Below are positions 9,764-18,635 of a DNA stretch of 64,000 bases, one piece after another (positions within the stretch are counted from its first letter, which is position 1; each line of letters begins with the position of its first letter). A program made the translations under genes and the position numbers. Where the stretch lies: NCBI RefSeq assembly GCF_001612845.1, contig NZ_BDBF01000046.1, positions 1 to 64,000 on the forward strand, written 5' to 3'. This DNA comes from Nocardia elegans NBRC 108235 (GTDB taxonomy: Bacteria; Actinomycetota; Actinomycetes; Mycobacteriales; Mycobacteriaceae). The notes beneath the pieces were generated by a model that did not search any database, was not told the origin of the DNA, and worked only from the letters and a program-made list of their open reading frames with translations.

Positions 9764-10966
9764 ATGGCGATCGCAGCAGAGGTCACACTCAGGCCCGCGA
9801 CCGAGGACGACCTCCCCGGTATCGGGCTGCTGTTGTCGAACGCTTTCGGCGCGTCGCCCCGGGAGGATCCGGACGTCACCGCGCAGCGGCTGAAGCTGTT
9901 CCCGCTCGAGCGTGCGCTCGTCGCCGTGGAGGGCGACCGCGTCGTCGGGCACACCCGGGACACCACGATGACGCTCACGGTGCCCGGTCCGCATCCCGTC
10001 GAGGTCTGCGGCGTGGCGGGTGTCGCGGTGGCGCCGACCCATCGCCGGCGCGGCATTCTGCGCGCGATGTACACCGAACTGCACGAGCGCACCGAGGCCG
10101 CGGGGCTGCCGCTGACCATCTTCACCGCCAGCCGCGCCACCATCTACGGACGATTCGGGTACGGGCCGTGCGTGGTGGAGAACCGCGTCACCATCGACCG
10201 GCGCTTCGCCGAATTCCGGCCCACCGCGCCCGATCCCGGTGGCGTGACACTGAGCTCGCTCGACGATGCGATCACCGTGGTGCCCGCCATCTACGACCGC
10301 TGGCGGCGGCTGATGCCCGGCGCCCAGGCGCGCCCGCATCCGGCGTGGTTGATCCAGCTGGTCGGCAGCGGGGGCCAGGCCGCCCTGTTCGCGCTCACCC
10401 ATCCCGACGGGTACGCGCTCTACCGCTACGACAACTCCGAGCCGCGCACACTCACCGCCGAGGTGGTGGAACTGCGCGCGGTCACCGCCGAGGCGCACGC
10501 GGCGCTGTGGCGTGCCCTGCTCGGTCTGGACCTGGTGGACACGGTCACCGCCACCATCGGCGACGACGACCCGCTGCCCCACCTGCTCACCGACTCCCGC
10601 CTGGTCCGCACCATCAGCCGTCACGACGGCCTGTGGGCACGGCCGATGGACGTCCCCGCCGCCCTGTCCGCCCGCGACTACGAAACGGATCTGGATGTCG
10701 TTGTCGCCGTGGACGACCCGTTCCGCCACGCCGGAGGCACCTTCGCCCTGCGCGTGCGCGACGGGCGGGCCGAATGCGAACCCACCACCCGCGCCCCCGA
10801 CCTCGAACTCGGCATCGACGTCCTGGGCAGCCTCTACCTCGGCGCCTACTCCGCCCGCACCTTCGCCGTCGCGAACCGAGTGCGTGCGAAGAGCTCCCGG
10901 ATCGTCGCGGATGTGGACCGCGCTTTCCGGGCCGAGCGTGAACCCGTGCTCGGCTGGTTCTTCTGA
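9764..10966 (+). CDS. eis: Eis-like GNAT N-acetyltransferase
   Basis: A 400-residue protein with the three-part Eis layout: an N-terminal GNAT domain with the acetyl-CoA loop VAPTHRRRGILRAM near residues 90-103, a second GNAT-like domain, and a C-terminal SCP2-like domain. The tail ends in ...LGWFF, and Eis enzymes use the C-terminal carboxylate as catalytic base. Other conserved blocks are IYGRFGYGP, HPDGYALYR, DPLPHLLTDSRLVRT and DVLGSLYLGAYSARTFA. Mycobacterial Eis acetylates aminoglycosides at several amines and also lysines. The start is uncertain: ATG 9764 gives the family-length protein, while GTG 9728 has a better-placed AGGA. Confidence 0.88.
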   Translation: MAIAAEVTLRPATEDDLPGIGLLLSNAFGASPREDPDVTAQRLKLFPLERALVAVEGDRVVGHTRDTTMTLTVPGPHPVEVCGVAGVAVAPTHRRRGILRAMYTELHERTEAAGLPLTIFTASRATIYGRFGYGPCVVENRVTIDRRFAEFRPTAPDPGGVTLSSLDDAITVVPAIYDRWRRLMPGAQARPHPAWLIQLVGSGGQAALFALTHPDGYALYRYDNSEPRTLTAEVVELRAVTAEAHAALWRALLGLDLVDTVTATIGDDDPLPHLLTDSRLVRTISRHDGLWARPMDVPAALSARDYETDLDVVVAVDDPFRHAGGTFALRVRDGRAECEPTTRAPDLELGIDVLGSLYLGAYSARTFAVANRVRAKSSRIVADVDRAFRAEREPVLGWFF

Positions 10967-11032
10967 GCGGCTCGTCCACACGTACTCAGGTCACATCTGG
11001 TGGGTACGGCACCGCCCTGGCATGCTGGATAC

Positions 11033-11431
11033 GTGACCCTCATCCGGTTCGTACTGAATGTGCTCTGGTTGATTTTCGCCGGGTTCTGGCTGGCGGTGGG
11101 TTATTTCCTGGCCGGAATCCTCTGCTGCATCCTGATCATCACCATCCCGTTCGGGATCGCGTCGTTCCGGATCGGGGCCTACGTGCTGTGGCCGTTCGGC
11201 CGGGAGGTGGTAGCCAAGCCGGGCGCGGGGGCTCCCTCGCTGATCGGCAACATCATCTGGGTGATCTTCGCGGGGTTCTGGCTGGCGATCGGGCACCTGG
11301 TCACCAGCATTCCGCTGTTCGTCTCCATCATCGGGATTCCGTTCGGCTGGGCGAACCTGAAGCTCATCCCGGTCTCGCTGATGCCGCTGGGGCGCGAAAT
11401 CGTCTCCAGTGAGCACGCTTTCGTGGCCTGA
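11033..11431 (+). CDS. YccF domain membrane protein
   Basis: A 132-residue membrane protein made of two tandem YccF (DUF307) repeats. Each has a hydrophobic hairpin followed by a short polar stretch: NVLWLIFAGFWLAVGYF and NIIWVIFAGFWLAIGHL are nearly the same, and each is followed by IPFG and PFGRE or PLGRE. Four membrane segments are expected. The function of YccF is unknown. GTG 11033 is chosen because it starts just before the first repeat. Confidence 0.85.
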   Translation: MTLIRFVLNVLWLIFAGFWLAVGYFLAGILCCILIITIPFGIASFRIGAYVLWPFGREVVAKPGAGAPSLIGNIIWVIFAGFWLAIGHLVTSIPLFVSIIGIPFGWANLKLIPVSLMPLGREIVSSEHAFVA

Positions 11432-11443
11432 GCGCCGGACGTT

Positions 11444-11881
11444 CTACTCCGAGTCGGCGACCAACTGCTTCATGATCGCGACCGCGTCGTCGAGCACCCG
11501 CAGCTGATCGGGGGTCAGGCCGGACAGCTGATCGAACATCCAGGCCTCGCGGGCGTTGTTCTCGTCCTGAATCAGCGCCTTGCCGGCGTCCGAGAGCGAG
11601 ACGATGACCTGGCGGCCGTCGGTGGGATGCGGATCGCGCTTGACCAGCTGCAACTCCGAGAGCGAGGCGATCACTCGCGTCATCGACGGTGGCTGCACCC
11701 GCTCCTTGGCGGCGAGTACGCCGGGAGTCATCGCCCCGTCTCTGGCCAGGGTCGCCAGAGCCGACAGTTGGGTGAGCGAAATCTGCGCTTCGGCACGACG
11801 GCCGCGCAGATGGCGCGTCAGCCGCACGACCGCCAGGGACAGTTCACCGGCGAGCGCACGGATATCGGAAGGCGTTGTCAC
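11444..11881 (-). CDS. MarR-family transcriptional regulator
   Basis: A 145-residue winged-helix protein. The DNA-binding core is SLTQLSALATLARDGAMTPGVLAAKERVQPPSMTRVIASL with the wing KRDPHPTDGRQVIVSLSDAG, and the ends form the dimer helices. It resembles M. tuberculosis Rv0880 in size and sequence as I recall it. GTG 11881 is chosen; an ATG at 11906 lies inside the palindrome upstream and would add eight residues of no family resemblance. It is divergent from the DUF2530 gene, and the shared 63-base gap contains a perfect palindrome that is probably its operator. Confidence 0.9.
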   Translation of the reverse strand: MTTPSDIRALAGELSLAVVRLTRHLRGRRAEAQISLTQLSALATLARDGAMTPGVLAAKERVQPPSMTRVIASLSELQLVKRDPHPTDGRQVIVSLSDAGKALIQDENNAREAWMFDQLSGLTPDQLRVLDDAVAIMKQLVADSE

Positions 11882-11901
11882 AGAGCAAAACGATACGTGA
11901 C

Positions 11902-11915
11902 ACCACATATGTGGT
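11902..11915. promoter_or_regulatory. Palindromic operator, probably for the MarR protein
   Basis: ACCACATATGTGGT is a perfect 14-bp palindrome located 21 bases before the MarR start and 30 bases before the DUF2530 start. MarR proteins usually bind such short palindromes in their own divergent promoters, so autoregulation with co-control of the neighbour is likely. Confidence 0.65.
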
Positions 11916-11944
11916 CCGCCGTTCCCGCCGCTATCGTTGACTTC

Positions 11945-12181
11945 GTGACCCCCGAGGTGCCCGAGATCCCGCCGCGGCTGACCGATCCGCGTCCCGTTCT
12001 GGCCGTCGGCTCGCTGGTGTGGCTGGTGGCGACCGTCGTGGTCTGGTGCAACGACAGCTGGGCCGACGCGCGGCCGATCTGTTTGATGGGACTGGGGGTC
12101 GGACTGCTCGGCTACAGCATTTTCGTCATTCAGCGCCGCGGCGCCCGCAGGGGTGACAAAGGCGCGCAGAAAGGGCTGTGA
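11945..12181 (+). CDS. Small DUF2530-like membrane protein
   Basis: A 78-residue protein with two membrane segments (LAVGSLVWLVATVVVWC and PICLMGLGVGLLGYSIFVI) and a basic cytoplasmic tail RRGARRGDKGAQKG. It fits DUF2530, a small actinobacterial membrane family of unknown function. GTG 11945 starts it. It is divergent from the MarR gene and may be controlled from the palindrome between them. Confidence 0.75.
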   Translation: MTPEVPEIPPRLTDPRPVLAVGSLVWLVATVVVWCNDSWADARPICLMGLGVGLLGYSIFVIQRRGARRGDKGAQKGL

Positions 12182-12268
12182 CACCCGGCTGGCCCGCGCC
12201 ACGCCGAGCGCGCCGACTTTACAGTGTGCGAATTGACTCATCGCGTCCTGGCGGCTTAACTCGCTTCC

Positions 12269-12895
12269 GTGTCCTCCCGATTGAGCGTCGAAGAACGACG
12301 AGCCCACCTCATCGAGGCTGCCATCGGCCTCGCGGAGAAAAAGGGCGTCGCCGGGGTAACTACACGCGATGTCGCGCAGGCGGCCGGGGTATCGCTCGGT
12401 GTGGTGCATTACTGTTTCGAGAACAAAGATGCGCTGATGACCGAACTGGTCAAAGCATTGTCGATGGAATTGCGCGATTCCGTCGAGACCAATGAAACGG
12501 TCTGGCAGGAAGTCGGAAGTGGAAAAGAATCCCTTCAAAATTTGGTTCGCGCCAGCCTGGAACTGCTCTGGCTGAACATCGAATCCACACCGCAACGGCA
12601 ACTGCTCACCTACGAAACCACCACCTACGCTCTGCGTGAAAGTGAGCAGACCCCAGCGAAACTCGCAATCGCGCGCGAACAGTATCTGTTCAACGACGCC
12701 ACCGTCGCCGATGTGCTCGAGCACGGGCGCGTGGCCACCGGAACCGAATGGCGAATTCCGGTTCAGACCTTGAGCAGATTCACCCTGAACGTCATCGACG
12801 GAATCGTTTTGCGCTGGCTCGTCGACGACGACAGCGCGGCGGTCCGCACCCAGCTCGACGTGCTCGCGGAAATGATCACCACCTACGCGAAATAG
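12269..12895 (+). CDS. TetR/AcrR-family regulator
   Basis: A 208-residue regulator with an N-terminal helix-turn-helix (residues 9-56): RRAHLIEAAIGLAEKKGVAG, TTRDVAQAAGVSLGVVHYCF, ENKDALMTELV. The C-terminal ligand domain has no recognised specificity. Its codon use is less GC-rich than its neighbours (many AAA, GAA, ATT codons), which may suggest later arrival. The GTG at 12269 is used. It converges with the ATPase gene only 12 bases away, with no room for a long terminator. Confidence 0.88.
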   Translation: MSSRLSVEERRAHLIEAAIGLAEKKGVAGVTTRDVAQAAGVSLGVVHYCFENKDALMTELVKALSMELRDSVETNETVWQEVGSGKESLQNLVRASLELLWLNIESTPQRQLLTYETTTYALRESEQTPAKLAIAREQYLFNDATVADVLEHGRVATGTEWRIPVQTLSRFTLNVIDGIVLRWLVDDDSAAVRTQLDVLAEMITTYAK

Positions 12896-12907
12896 CCGCG
12901 CCGTGTA

Positions 12908-15775
12908 TCACGAACTCGGCTGCCGCTGCACGTGGGTGGTGTCGCCCGCGCGCCACCACGGAACGCCCACGGTGGCCTCGTAGGCGCCGGTGAGCCGGAC
13001 TTCCAGCCGATCGTGCAGGACCAGCTCACCCGCCAGCGGCGGCAGGCCGAACTGCAGCCGCAACAGCACACCCAGCGGTTCGTCCGACCAGGTCGTGCGC
13101 TTTCCGGTGCCGAGCACCTCGGCATGTACCGCCTCGGAGGCAGCGGCCACGTCGAGCAGCGTGGCCAGTTCGCCCGCATGCTCGATATCGCCGGCGACCA
13201 GGCGATCCGCCGGTAGCGCCAGACCGAGCCAGGGTCGGTCCAGAACCAGCGCCCGATCCGGATCGATCACCGCTCCGGAGAGCGCACGCACCCGCTCCGG
13301 CACGCCGATCTCGTCGAGATCCAGATGCGGCACGGCCGCGGCGAGCCGGCGGTGGGTTTGCGAAATCGCTTCCGGGGTGGGCTTTTTCGTAGGATCGGCC
13401 AGTGCCTCGAGCAGGGCCACTGCCACGTCGGCGGTGATGTTCGCGGGGTCGGCGAGCACGGCGTCGAGGGCTGCCGAATCGGCCGCCGTGAAGCCCGGGA
13501 GCTCGGGCAGCAGGTCGGCGAACACCGGATCCGATCCGGCCTGATACACCCCGAGTGGGCGATCGCCGACCCGCGCGTGGCGGCGCAACCACCAGGCGGT
13601 GTAGCCGTCACGGTCGGCGAGTAGACGGCGGGTGGCCGGTTCGGCCAGCAGCAGTCGCAGTGCCCGCGGCCAGGCGTCGTCGGCGACCAGATCCAGATCT
13701 CGGACCGCGGCGAACTCCGGCGGATCCTCCGGCAACCTCTGCCACCAGCGGTCCTCGTCGTCGAGGTCGTGGTCGGGACCGGTCGGGTCGGTTTCGGTGA
13801 CGACGATGAAACTCCAGCCGACGCCGATCGCGCGAAGGGCCGCCGACGGATGCCGCTGCGCGACCGCGGTGTCGAGCGTGCCGAACGGGGAATCCGCGAT
13901 CAGCACCTCGGCCAGCGGGGCATCCGGGAGCAGAAGTTCGTCGGCCGGGCGCAATTCGCCGGTGTCGTCGGGCAATTCGAGGGCGCCGAGCCAGGTCGGC
14001 AGGGTGGTGTCCGGCGGCAGGTGGGCGGCCAGGCCGAGCACCGCCTCGCGCAGTTCCTCGTCGTCGGAGCGATAGTCCAGTTCGGCGCGCAGCGCGGTAT
14101 CGGTCAGCAGATCCTCGACCCCGGCCTGCTGCGCGCCGAGCCGGCCGAGCAGTTCGTGCGCGGCCTCCGGGTGGACCAGCCGCGCCCACGGCACCGCCAC
14201 CGCTTCCTCGAGCTGATCGTCGAGCACCACCGTGCGCGGGCCGGTGACCAGGCGGCCGTCGGAAAGCGGCACGGCCAGCGCGCCCAGTTCCTCGGCCGCG
14301 AGCGGATCGGTCACGAACGGTTCCAGCGCGTCGTAGAGCGCATACCACCACTGCGGCGGGCGCTGCACACTTCCGGTCAGTTCGGCCACGCGAGCCAGGC
14401 CGATGCGATGTACGTCCAGCACGCCCAGCAGTTCGGCGCAGGCGCGACCGGACAGCTCCGGGATCACCAGCGGGCCGAGCAGACCTGCCAGCAGATCCGC
14501 CAGTTCGGTTGTGACGCCGAGGAATACGCTGGCCCGATTGGGCGCCGCGTCGGCGCGGCGCGGCCCTGCCGTGGTCGACAGCCCAGCGACGTCGGCAGGC
14601 AGCCGCACCACACCGGTACGCATCACGTCATCGGTATCCGGCGGCGTGATCGCCGCGTCGACATCGGCGGACGCACTGTCGTGATCGGTGAGCACCGGCA
14701 GCCAGGGATGCTCGCGCAACTCGTTCACCAGCGCCTCGCGCAGCAGACCGTCGGCCTCGCTGCGGGCGAAACCGGGCGCCGGAACCAGCACCAGGCGGTC
14801 CTCCGGTGGCAGGGCGCGGGCGAAATCCGCATAGCCCTCGGCCAGTTCGGACACCCGGGCGCCGGGCATCAGGCGGCGCCGATCCGGTTGCAGGGCGATA
14901 TCGGCGATCACCAGGGCGGGCAGGGAGAGTTCCTCGTCGGTGCGGGTCGGTGCCCGCAGCACATCGGCGGGCGCCGCGACGGCCCGGCCGTCACGCAATG
15001 GGAGCAGCCAGCGCGCTCGCGCGGTGGGGTACTGCCACCACCGGAAGTCCTCGCCGGACGGGGCGGTGATGCTCACCTGCTGCAGGCCGTTGCCCGCATC
15101 CTCCACCGCACGCCAGGATTCGTCGTCCTCGATCCGGATGGAATGCAGGCCCGGCAGTTCCAGCAGCAGATCCACCGCCTCGGCCCGCATGGCCGCGAGC
15201 AGTTCCGCGGCGTCGACGTCCTCGCGCAACCAGACCACGATCTCGGTGTCGAAACCGGTTTCCGGGGCGACCGCCACCGACCAGGCCAAGCGCAATACCG
15301 GGACGGCGGGGCCGTCCGCACCGGCGGGGATGTCGATACCGTTGTCGCGCAGTTCGATCAGAGTCTGAGCACGAGAGAATCGCACAGACCCGGTGGTCGA
15401 GCGAAATTCCACCTCGTCGCCTGCGGAGAGCACCGCCGTGAACCCGACACCGAACCGGCCGACCGAAGTACCCGTCTTGCCCGACGCCCGCAAGGCCGTC
15501 AGCGCGTGCACACCGGAAAGATCCAGCGGGGCACCCGTATTGGCGATATGCAGGGCGCGGCCGCGCAGCCGTACCGACACCCGGCCGGAGACCCCGGCCT
15601 TGACCGCGGCGTCGGCGGCGTTCTGCGCCAGCTCGGTGAGCAGCCGATCGCGATATCCGGCCCGGACCAGATCCGCCTCGGTGGCCGCGTCCTCGCGCAG
15701 CCGAGTCGGCGAATTCCGCCATGCGGTAAGTACTCCCGCACGCAAGTCCGCGGTGCCGAACGGATCCTGTGTCAC
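12908..15775 (-). CDS. Sacsin/Hsp90-like GHKL ATPase domain protein
   Basis: A 955-residue cytosolic protein. Residues 30-200 form a GHKL (Hsp90, MutL, histidine kinase) ATPase fold with the N-box LTELAQNAADA (E48, N52, D55) and the lid motif TSVGRFGVGF (103-112), arranged as in the sacsin N-terminal domain. The second box reads IANTGAPLD, where the usual adenine-binding Asp of N-D-G is Thr80. The remaining 700 residues are an Asp/Leu/Ala-rich helical region that I cannot assign. Proteins of this type are often annotated as molecular chaperone Hsp90 in actinobacteria. It lies directly downstream of the DUF3027 gene (26-base gap), so the two are probably co-transcribed. Confidence 0.75.
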   Translation of the reverse strand: MTQDPFGTADLRAGVLTAWRNSPTRLREDAATEADLVRAGYRDRLLTELAQNAADAAVKAGVSGRVSVRLRGRALHIANTGAPLDLSGVHALTALRASGKTGTSVGRFGVGFTAVLSAGDEVEFRSTTGSVRFSRAQTLIELRDNGIDIPAGADGPAVPVLRLAWSVAVAPETGFDTEIVVWLREDVDAAELLAAMRAEAVDLLLELPGLHSIRIEDDESWRAVEDAGNGLQQVSITAPSGEDFRWWQYPTARARWLLPLRDGRAVAAPADVLRAPTRTDEELSLPALVIADIALQPDRRRLMPGARVSELAEGYADFARALPPEDRLVLVPAPGFARSEADGLLREALVNELREHPWLPVLTDHDSASADVDAAITPPDTDDVMRTGVVRLPADVAGLSTTAGPRRADAAPNRASVFLGVTTELADLLAGLLGPLVIPELSGRACAELLGVLDVHRIGLARVAELTGSVQRPPQWWYALYDALEPFVTDPLAAEELGALAVPLSDGRLVTGPRTVVLDDQLEEAVAVPWARLVHPEAAHELLGRLGAQQAGVEDLLTDTALRAELDYRSDDEELREAVLGLAAHLPPDTTLPTWLGALELPDDTGELRPADELLLPDAPLAEVLIADSPFGTLDTAVAQRHPSAALRAIGVGWSFIVVTETDPTGPDHDLDDEDRWWQRLPEDPPEFAAVRDLDLVADDAWPRALRLLLAEPATRRLLADRDGYTAWWLRRHARVGDRPLGVYQAGSDPVFADLLPELPGFTAADSAALDAVLADPANITADVAVALLEALADPTKKPTPEAISQTHRRLAAAVPHLDLDEIGVPERVRALSGAVIDPDRALVLDRPWLGLALPADRLVAGDIEHAGELATLLDVAAASEAVHAEVLGTGKRTTWSDEPLGVLLRLQFGLPPLAGELVLHDRLEVRLTGAYEATVGVPWWRAGDTTHVQRQPSS

Positions 15776-15801
15776 CCCTACGGCTCCCCCGCTCGCGCTG
15801 G

Positions 15802-17748
15802 TCAGTTCTCCTCCGCCGCCCCGGTCTCACCCGGCTGCACCCGCACCGCGGACACCGCCCAGGCATCGCTGTAACGCGTGACACCGGAAGTCGCGTCACC
15901 GGAATCACCGAGCGGCGCAGCCTCTCCCGCGTTGTCCGCGGTCCCGGCGTCGGCCTCCGCGCCTGCGTGCCCGGTGCCATCGTCCCCCGCCGCTGCGTTT
16001 CCGCCGGTCTCGGTGCCGGCACTCTCGACAGCTTCGGCGGCGGGGCGGTCTGCGGCAGCACCCACCTCGCCAGTGGTCGTGGCCGCGGCCTCCGGATCGC
16101 CGGTCGCGGAGGGACTCTCGGCCTCACCATCGACCGCGCCGGACTGCCCGGCAGCCAGCGCAGCGGAGCTTCCGGCGGACCCGGCATCCGGGTTTCCGGC
16201 AGGGTCCGTGCCGATAGTCTCGGCGGCAGTGCCCGCCTCAGCGGCCCCGCCCCAAGCATCCGATTCAGTGTCGGCCACAGCAGGATCCGCGTCGGCCTGC
16301 TCGCGTCCCGCAGTCGCGTTCGCAGCCGGCGCCGATTCGGCCGGCTCACGCACGGGCTCCGCGGTCACGTGTGCGGTTGCCGCGTCGGCGGGAGCGTTCG
16401 TGGTCGCGATCTCGGCTGGAGCATCCTCGGCCGTCTCGGCCGACGGTGCCGCGGCCATGTGAGCGGAAGCGTTCCCGGCGGGGTCCGCAGGCGCACCCTC
16501 AGCGGTATCAGCAGCGGGAACAGTGCCGGCCGCAGCACCGGGAACGGCACCGGATTCGGCGGGCTCGGCGACAGCTGCGTTCGAAGGTTCTTCGGCCGCA
16601 GAGGTTTCCGGAGCGGCATCGGCTGCGGGCGGCCGGTGGGCGGCCGCGTCGGCAGTCGACACCTCGGGGGCGGCCCCGCTGCCGCCGGTCGCGGAGAAGT
16701 CTTTCGCGGCGTCCGACTGCGATTCGACGGTGCTCGAAACATCCTCGGCGGCAACGGCTTCCGGTACGGCAGCGGAGACGTGTGCGGAGTCGCCCGCACT
16801 GTCCGCTACATCCGAAGGCTGGTTGTTTCCGGCTTCCGAAGCCTCGACGGCATCCGACGGGCTCTCGACGGCGGCGTCTTCAGCGGCGGCCGTATCGGGG
16901 TCCGTCGCGGCGAGGTCCGTCGACGCCTCCGCGCCGGTCGACGCCTCCGGAGCGATGGTCGACGGCGCCGCGGCCTCGGCGGACCCGTCCCGCGCGGTCA
17001 GTTCCTCCGCCGGGACGACCTCGATCGCCGCATCGTCGTAGGCCTCGTAGAGCGGGGAGCCGGCACCGGTGGGCAATTCGGTGTCGGAGTGGGCGCCGCA
17101 GCCGTATTCGACGTGGACCACCCGGCCGTCGGCGCCCATCGCGTTGGCGCAGACGCCGAAGGCGGCACGCAGCGCACCGGCGAGGGGGACGAAGAATCCG
17201 CACACTCCGCACGTTCCGGGGGCCGAACGCGCCATCTCGGTGTCGGGGCCGAATTCGGAGTACCAGCGCTCGGCGGCCTCCACGCGACCCTCACGGCTGA
17301 GGACCTGGCGGCGGCCGAGGCCGACCTCCTCACACACCTCGTCGACCACCGGGTCGCCGGTCTCCAGATATCCGGGCACCAGGCGCGGATCGTCGACGCG
17401 CGGAGCGAGCAGATCGCCGGGAGCGAGATCGCCGGGGCGGATGCGCTGGTCCCATGGCACGAATTCCGGCGCCACCAGTGCGTCCGGCCCGGGTAGCAGC
17501 GCGGATTCGCTGACCGTCGCGTACTCGGCATCGGGCGCGGCCGCGACCACGACCTCCCACCGCCAGCCGCGATACCCCGGCAGGGTCGCCGCGAAGTGAT
17601 GGGTGGCCGCACACTCGTTCTCGCCGGTGACGCCCAGATGTTCGCCCACACCCGTGGGCTGCAACTCCAGGAGCGCACGGCGAGCCAGGTCGACCGCCCC
17701 CGCCAGGATCGGTCGCACGCCGGACTCCGAAACAGACACTGCGCTCAC
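15802..17748 (-). CDS. DUF3027 protein with long low-complexity tail
   Basis: A 648-residue protein. Residues 1-255 match the DUF3027 family, whose M. tuberculosis member (Rv0877, from memory) is about 260 residues and stops there. A likely zinc site is formed by C180, C183, C200 and C217 in GTCGVCGFF, FGVCAN and YGCGAH. The other 390 residues are almost only Ala, Glu, Asp, Thr, Ser, Gly and Pro with hardly any aromatic or basic residue, and are probably disordered and very acidic. GTG 17748 starts it; the divergent lipoprotein gene begins 18 bases away. It is upstream of the GHKL ATPase gene and probably in the same operon. Function unknown. Confidence 0.8.
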   Translation of the reverse strand: MSAVSVSESGVRPILAGAVDLARRALLELQPTGVGEHLGVTGENECAATHHFAATLPGYRGWRWEVVVAAAPDAEYATVSESALLPGPDALVAPEFVPWDQRIRPGDLAPGDLLAPRVDDPRLVPGYLETGDPVVDEVCEEVGLGRRQVLSREGRVEAAERWYSEFGPDTEMARSAPGTCGVCGFFVPLAGALRAAFGVCANAMGADGRVVHVEYGCGAHSDTELPTGAGSPLYEAYDDAAIEVVPAEELTARDGSAEAAAPSTIAPEASTGAEASTDLAATDPDTAAAEDAAVESPSDAVEASEAGNNQPSDVADSAGDSAHVSAAVPEAVAAEDVSSTVESQSDAAKDFSATGGSGAAPEVSTADAAAHRPPAADAAPETSAAEEPSNAAVAEPAESGAVPGAAAGTVPAADTAEGAPADPAGNASAHMAAAPSAETAEDAPAEIATTNAPADAATAHVTAEPVREPAESAPAANATAGREQADADPAVADTESDAWGGAAEAGTAAETIGTDPAGNPDAGSAGSSAALAAGQSGAVDGEAESPSATGDPEAAATTTGEVGAAADRPAAEAVESAGTETGGNAAAGDDGTGHAGAEADAGTADNAGEAAPLGDSGDATSGVTRYSDAWAVSAVRVQPGETGAAEEN

Positions 17749-17765
17749 GTCCTACATTTTGCCGT

Positions 17766-18545
17766 ATGAAATGCCAACGCCGTGCGGCGGCCGCAGCAGT
17801 GCTGATCGCGGCGTCCACAATGCTGTCCGCCGCGGCCTGTGAGCGCGACGACAACACACCGCGCCTGCGGGTCGAGGTGGTCGCCACCCGCCCGCACGAC
17901 CGCACCGCGTTCACCGAGGGGCTCGAGGTCCACGGCCCGGTTCTCTACGAGAGCACCGGGATGGAAGGCGACTCCGGACTACGGGCGACCGACCTCGCCA
18001 CCGGCGCGCCGATCGCCACCGCGAAACTCTCCGATGCCTACTTCGGCGAGGGCGTCACCCGTGCCGGGGACACCGTCTGGCAACTCACCTGGAAGAACGA
18101 GACCGCCTTCGCCCGCGATCCGCGAACGCTCACCGAACGCCGCCGCGTCCACTACGACGGCGAAGGCTGGGGCCTGTGCACCCGCGGCGACCGCCTGGTG
18201 ATGAGCGACGGCAGCGACACCCTCACCTTCCGCGATCCGACCACCTTCGCGACCACCGGCACGATCCGGCTCACCAGCCATCACGACGCCCGGCTCAACG
18301 AACTCGATTGCGCCGCAGACGGTTCGATCTACGCCAACGTCTGGCCGACGGATCAGATCCTGCACATCGACCCGGTCGGCGGCGCGGTACTCGCCGAGAT
18401 CGAGGCCGGCGGCCTGTTGCGCCCCACCGAGCGCACCGGAGCCGACGTCCTCAACGGCATCGCCCAGCTCCCCGGCACCGACCATTTCCTGATCACCGGA
18501 AAGTACTGGCCCACCATGTTCGAGGTCCGATTCGTCCCGATGTGA
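17766..18545 (+). CDS. Glutaminyl-peptide cyclotransferase-like lipoprotein
   Basis: A 259-residue secreted protein with a signal peptide and lipobox LSAAAC (C25). The mature part matches the plant-type glutaminyl cyclase fold (a five-bladed beta propeller): AFTEGLEV near 50, YESTGMEGDSGLR, VWQLTWKNETAFARD, YDGEGWGLC, LNELDCADG-type segment, YANVWPTDQILHIDP, LNGIAQLPGTDHFLITGKYWP. Such enzymes turn N-terminal glutamine into pyroglutamate. It should act at the outer face of the membrane. It is divergent from DUF3027 with only 17 bases between start codons, so the two promoters must overlap coding sequence. Confidence 0.85.
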   Translation: MKCQRRAAAAAVLIAASTMLSAAACERDDNTPRLRVEVVATRPHDRTAFTEGLEVHGPVLYESTGMEGDSGLRATDLATGAPIATAKLSDAYFGEGVTRAGDTVWQLTWKNETAFARDPRTLTERRRVHYDGEGWGLCTRGDRLVMSDGSDTLTFRDPTTFATTGTIRLTSHHDARLNELDCAADGSIYANVWPTDQILHIDPVGGAVLAEIEAGGLLRPTERTGADVLNGIAQLPGTDHFLITGKYWPTMFEVRFVPM

Positions 18546-18635
18546 GCGCGGCGGTCACCACGCCGGCGGCCGACACGCATCGGATCACAGCCCGGCCGAT
18601 GTCCACGCACCGATCGAGTGCGAGAGAATCGACAT

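Noticed and set aside
13769..15874. Plus-strand open frame of about 700 codons opposite the GHKL ATPase
   Set aside because: It is an antisense shadow produced by the GC codon bias; it is Arg/Gly/Gln-rich with no motif, while the minus strand has clear ATPase motifs.
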